Program-made: the position numbers and the translations under genes
Shown: piece by piece, positions 61,900-64,000 of the stretch
Numbering within the stretch: position 1 is the stretch's first letter
How the letters are laid out: each line of letters opens with the position of its first letter
Assembly (NCBI GenBank): GCA_030686995.1
Contig: CM060680.1
Location: forward strand, 201,673,322-201,737,321
Source of the DNA: Artemisia argyi
Lineage: Eukaryota > Streptophyta > Magnoliopsida > Asterales > Asteraceae
DNA length: 64,000 nt
Direction of reading: 5' to 3'
Notes under the pieces: generated by a model
Database searches by the model: none
The model's input: the letters and a program-made list of their open reading frames with translations, nothing else
Told to the model about the DNA's origin: nothing

Positions 61900-64000
61900 A
61901 AATTTTCACCAAGTTTTATTAAATTATGGCCTAATTGCATATAAAAATAACAAGCTACCATTATAGTATATTGATAATTAAAGTAGTTTGTTGCTAATAT
62001 TTTCAATTGATTCAATTATCATTCACGATAATATTTTGATTAATAAAGTAGGATATTGGTAATTAAATTAAGTAGCTTGATCCCAATCATGTTTTGTTTG
62101 CTATATTAAAAATTGTCACATTAATCTAAATGTACACTTTAAGTTTATATATATTTATTTATTTTTTATTTTTTTGTCAATTGTCTCATTCTTTTTACTA
62201 TTTGAGCGGTGTTTGGATGCATGTTTTTGCAAATTGTACACTTTAAGAATATATATAAAAAAAATTATCACATTAATAATAACTAATGACTAATTGGGCG
62301 AGAGTCGCTCTTTTTGACATTAGATAATCATAATTTGTTGATTCTTTAAGGAGAGGGTATTTTTTCTTCCAATTATCATTAAAGAAATATACTTATTTCG
62401 TATCCAGTAGGTGCCAATCAACTCCTTTTGGTCCACACAAGTGGGCTGGAAGGATATGTGATGAATAATGTAAAGAGCGTTTTGGCGTAAAAGTGTTAAA
62501 GGACTAAAAATATTTACGAATGAAAGCCAACTAGGGGATGGTGGGTTGGTGATAATTTGATGATATCATGTTTTCATTTTCTGAAATAACCTCGATCTTC
62601 AGTATATATAGAACAATGAACTACACTTCTTTTATGGCACCAAAACTATACTTTATTCATTACTATATGGCATTCCTTATATGTGGTTGAATACGTGAAA
62701 CTGCTCACAGATACTTACTACCTTTTACTGACTAACTCATGTCCCAAATTTTAGAGCTTGATCAGGAGGATCATTTAATTATTTCGAGTTTGGAAAGTAG
62801 TATTACTCACCTATTTAAGGGGCTAATTTGTGATCATGTGTGAGGATTTTCATTTTATTTAAGTATGTTCTTGGCATTAGTTCTGAAAACGATTTAAGTA
62901 TGTTTAGGGTCAAAAAATTCAGACTGGGGTGTTTGTGATTGTTTGTTGCGTGATTTGAGGGTGTTTGGAATTGCATATCAGTATTTTACTATACTAAGTT
63001 TTGAGGGTGTTTGGAATTGCAGGGTGAGTATTCATTTATATATTGGCTATGCAATCTGTAACATTCTAAGAGCGGCTAGAGTTGTACTTCCTGCAGAGAG
63101 CTGTTTTCAGGAGAACTATCCATGACCCATAAAGTAAATCCATGATCCTGCTAAAAGTAGTTTAACTTCAGTTTACACTATGCAATGCTTTAAGACCCAT
63201 GGTGTATGCTTTCAGGTGGCACCATTGCTACTTCTTGGATCCGAATATGGTCATATTGTTTCATTTAGGAAGCTTTGTGCACTTGGTAAGATCAATTATG
63301 ACATGGTTTTCAACCCAGATTATGTTATCAATAGTGTAAGCTTACACTTTCTATTTGCATATTTCAGGGTTCTTTATCGGATTTACTGGCTCAAAACTGT
63401 GCTCTTTATACTTGAATTAAATATGCAAGAAAGGTAAGAATGATGTATTGATTATGAGTGGAAATGCGTAATGAATAAAGTCATTGCTTTAATATACTTA
63501 ATAAAAGTGGAAGTGTATAACGTTCACATACCTGATCACTATCACCTACATCAAAATAAGGAAACGACTCACCTCATTACACTACAAAGCGACTTAACAT
63601 ATGACACTTTCCAATACCGTACCCTGGATACTTCTCGCTCAGCTTTTGGAGAGAACTGGAGGGCAAGTCACAACAGACACATACATGCATTGGCAACCTT
63701 TAATTATGTGCAATGTGTAAACTCCCATAACCATACTCCCTGAACTATACTTCTTAAATCATACCTCTGAACCATATCCCCAAAACCAATAAGGGAGTGT
63801 TTGGCAAGTATAATTATGCTAAACAGGTTATTAAAGAAAACTAGAGAAACACTTAGAGAGTAGTTTGGGGATTATTGAATACCTGGATAAGTACAATCTA
63901 AGCTCTCCTTGGTTGTGGATTTATATATTAAGCATTTGAAGTTTGGCTAGATATTTCCCATGTTCATTCTACTGAGACTACAATCTGATTTGACCTCCAT
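61900..64000. other. No gene recognised
   Basis: AT-rich DNA. A direct repeat TTGAGGGTGTTTGGAATTGCA occurs at 62956 and 63001; the second is followed by GGGTGAG. Small ORFs at 62943-63125, 63180-63437 and 63471-63743 show no motif. 63791-63830 resembles the start of a MITE (AGGGAGTGTTTGGCAAG). Confidence 0.45.

Larger units (their letters stand above)
59073..64000 (+). mobile_element. 5' end of a second Helitron-like element; 3' end not found
   Basis: TCTACTATCTTAATAAAAC preceded by A is the common 5' terminus of plant Helitrons. The following 200 bp (AACAATCTCATTCCCAAAAT, CCTCATCCGACGG) also have the look of these 5' ends. No hairpin-CTAG end was found downstream, so the right border is unknown and much of this span may be ordinary DNA. 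Poly-T tracts lie at 59519-59549 and about 60455-60499. Confidence 0.45.

Overview
This is a repeat-rich piece of a flowering-plant nuclear genome. The evidence is AT-rich intergenic DNA, GT-AG introns, plant-type transposon ends (CACTA, hAT, Mutator-like, Helitron, Stowaway) and plant families such as ankyrin-PGG membrane proteins. The 3.5-kb-LTR Gypsy element and the gag-like/ankyrin/PGG gene suggest an asterid, possibly Asteraceae, but that is inference from remembered family distributions. No bacterial, organellar, tRNA or rRNA gene was seen.

Only two host genes look whole. They are minus-strand paralogues about 30 kb apart encoding ankyrin-repeat proteins with a C-terminal PGG four-helix membrane domain (ACD6/ITN1-like). 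The left copy (21253-24680) has six exons with consistent phases, 681 aa. The right copy (52010-56891) has the same six exons plus a 5' exon encoding a Copia-gag-like (UBN2) domain, joined in phase through a splice acceptor that the left copy still keeps. A Gypsy element begins about 120 bp upstream of the left copy's ATG, so that copy seems to have been cut off from its own gag-like exon.

Region by region: 1-3820 is the end of a CACTA element whose last 420 bp carry five palindromes 90-91 bp apart. 3821-7434 holds MITE-like repeats and a Copia 3' LTR. 7435-7734 is one copy of a duplicated exon-plus-MITE segment whose other copy is at 20412-20705. 7735-14663 is a second, older CACTA element with a damaged TnpA-like gene. 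14682-20501 holds minus-strand exon fragments, including clathrin heavy chain, and a complete 1321-bp non-autonomous LTR element with a 5-bp target duplication.

24798-37748 is a recent Gypsy element with near-identical LTRs but several nonsense codons. 38489-39067 holds two Stowaway MITEs. 39203-40988 is a Mutator-like element with long inverted repeats, a perfect 9-bp target duplication and what looks like captured gene DNA (Pack-MULE). 40989-46693 is mostly non-coding, with a myosin XI pseudogene fragment. 46694-49853 is a complete hAT element with a perfect 8-bp target duplication and an internally deleted transposase. A Helitron 3' end lies at 50884. 57000-64000 holds a fold-back MITE, a short Helitron (58227-59012) and the 5' end of another Helitron-like element (from 59073) with unidentified exon-like segments.

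The main story is transposon nesting around a duplicated ankyrin-PGG locus. It shows one domain fusion, one apparent loss of that fusion by retrotransposon insertion, and several independent captures of host gene fragments. Exon boundaries were worked out by eye from splice sites and reading phase, and no database search was possible.
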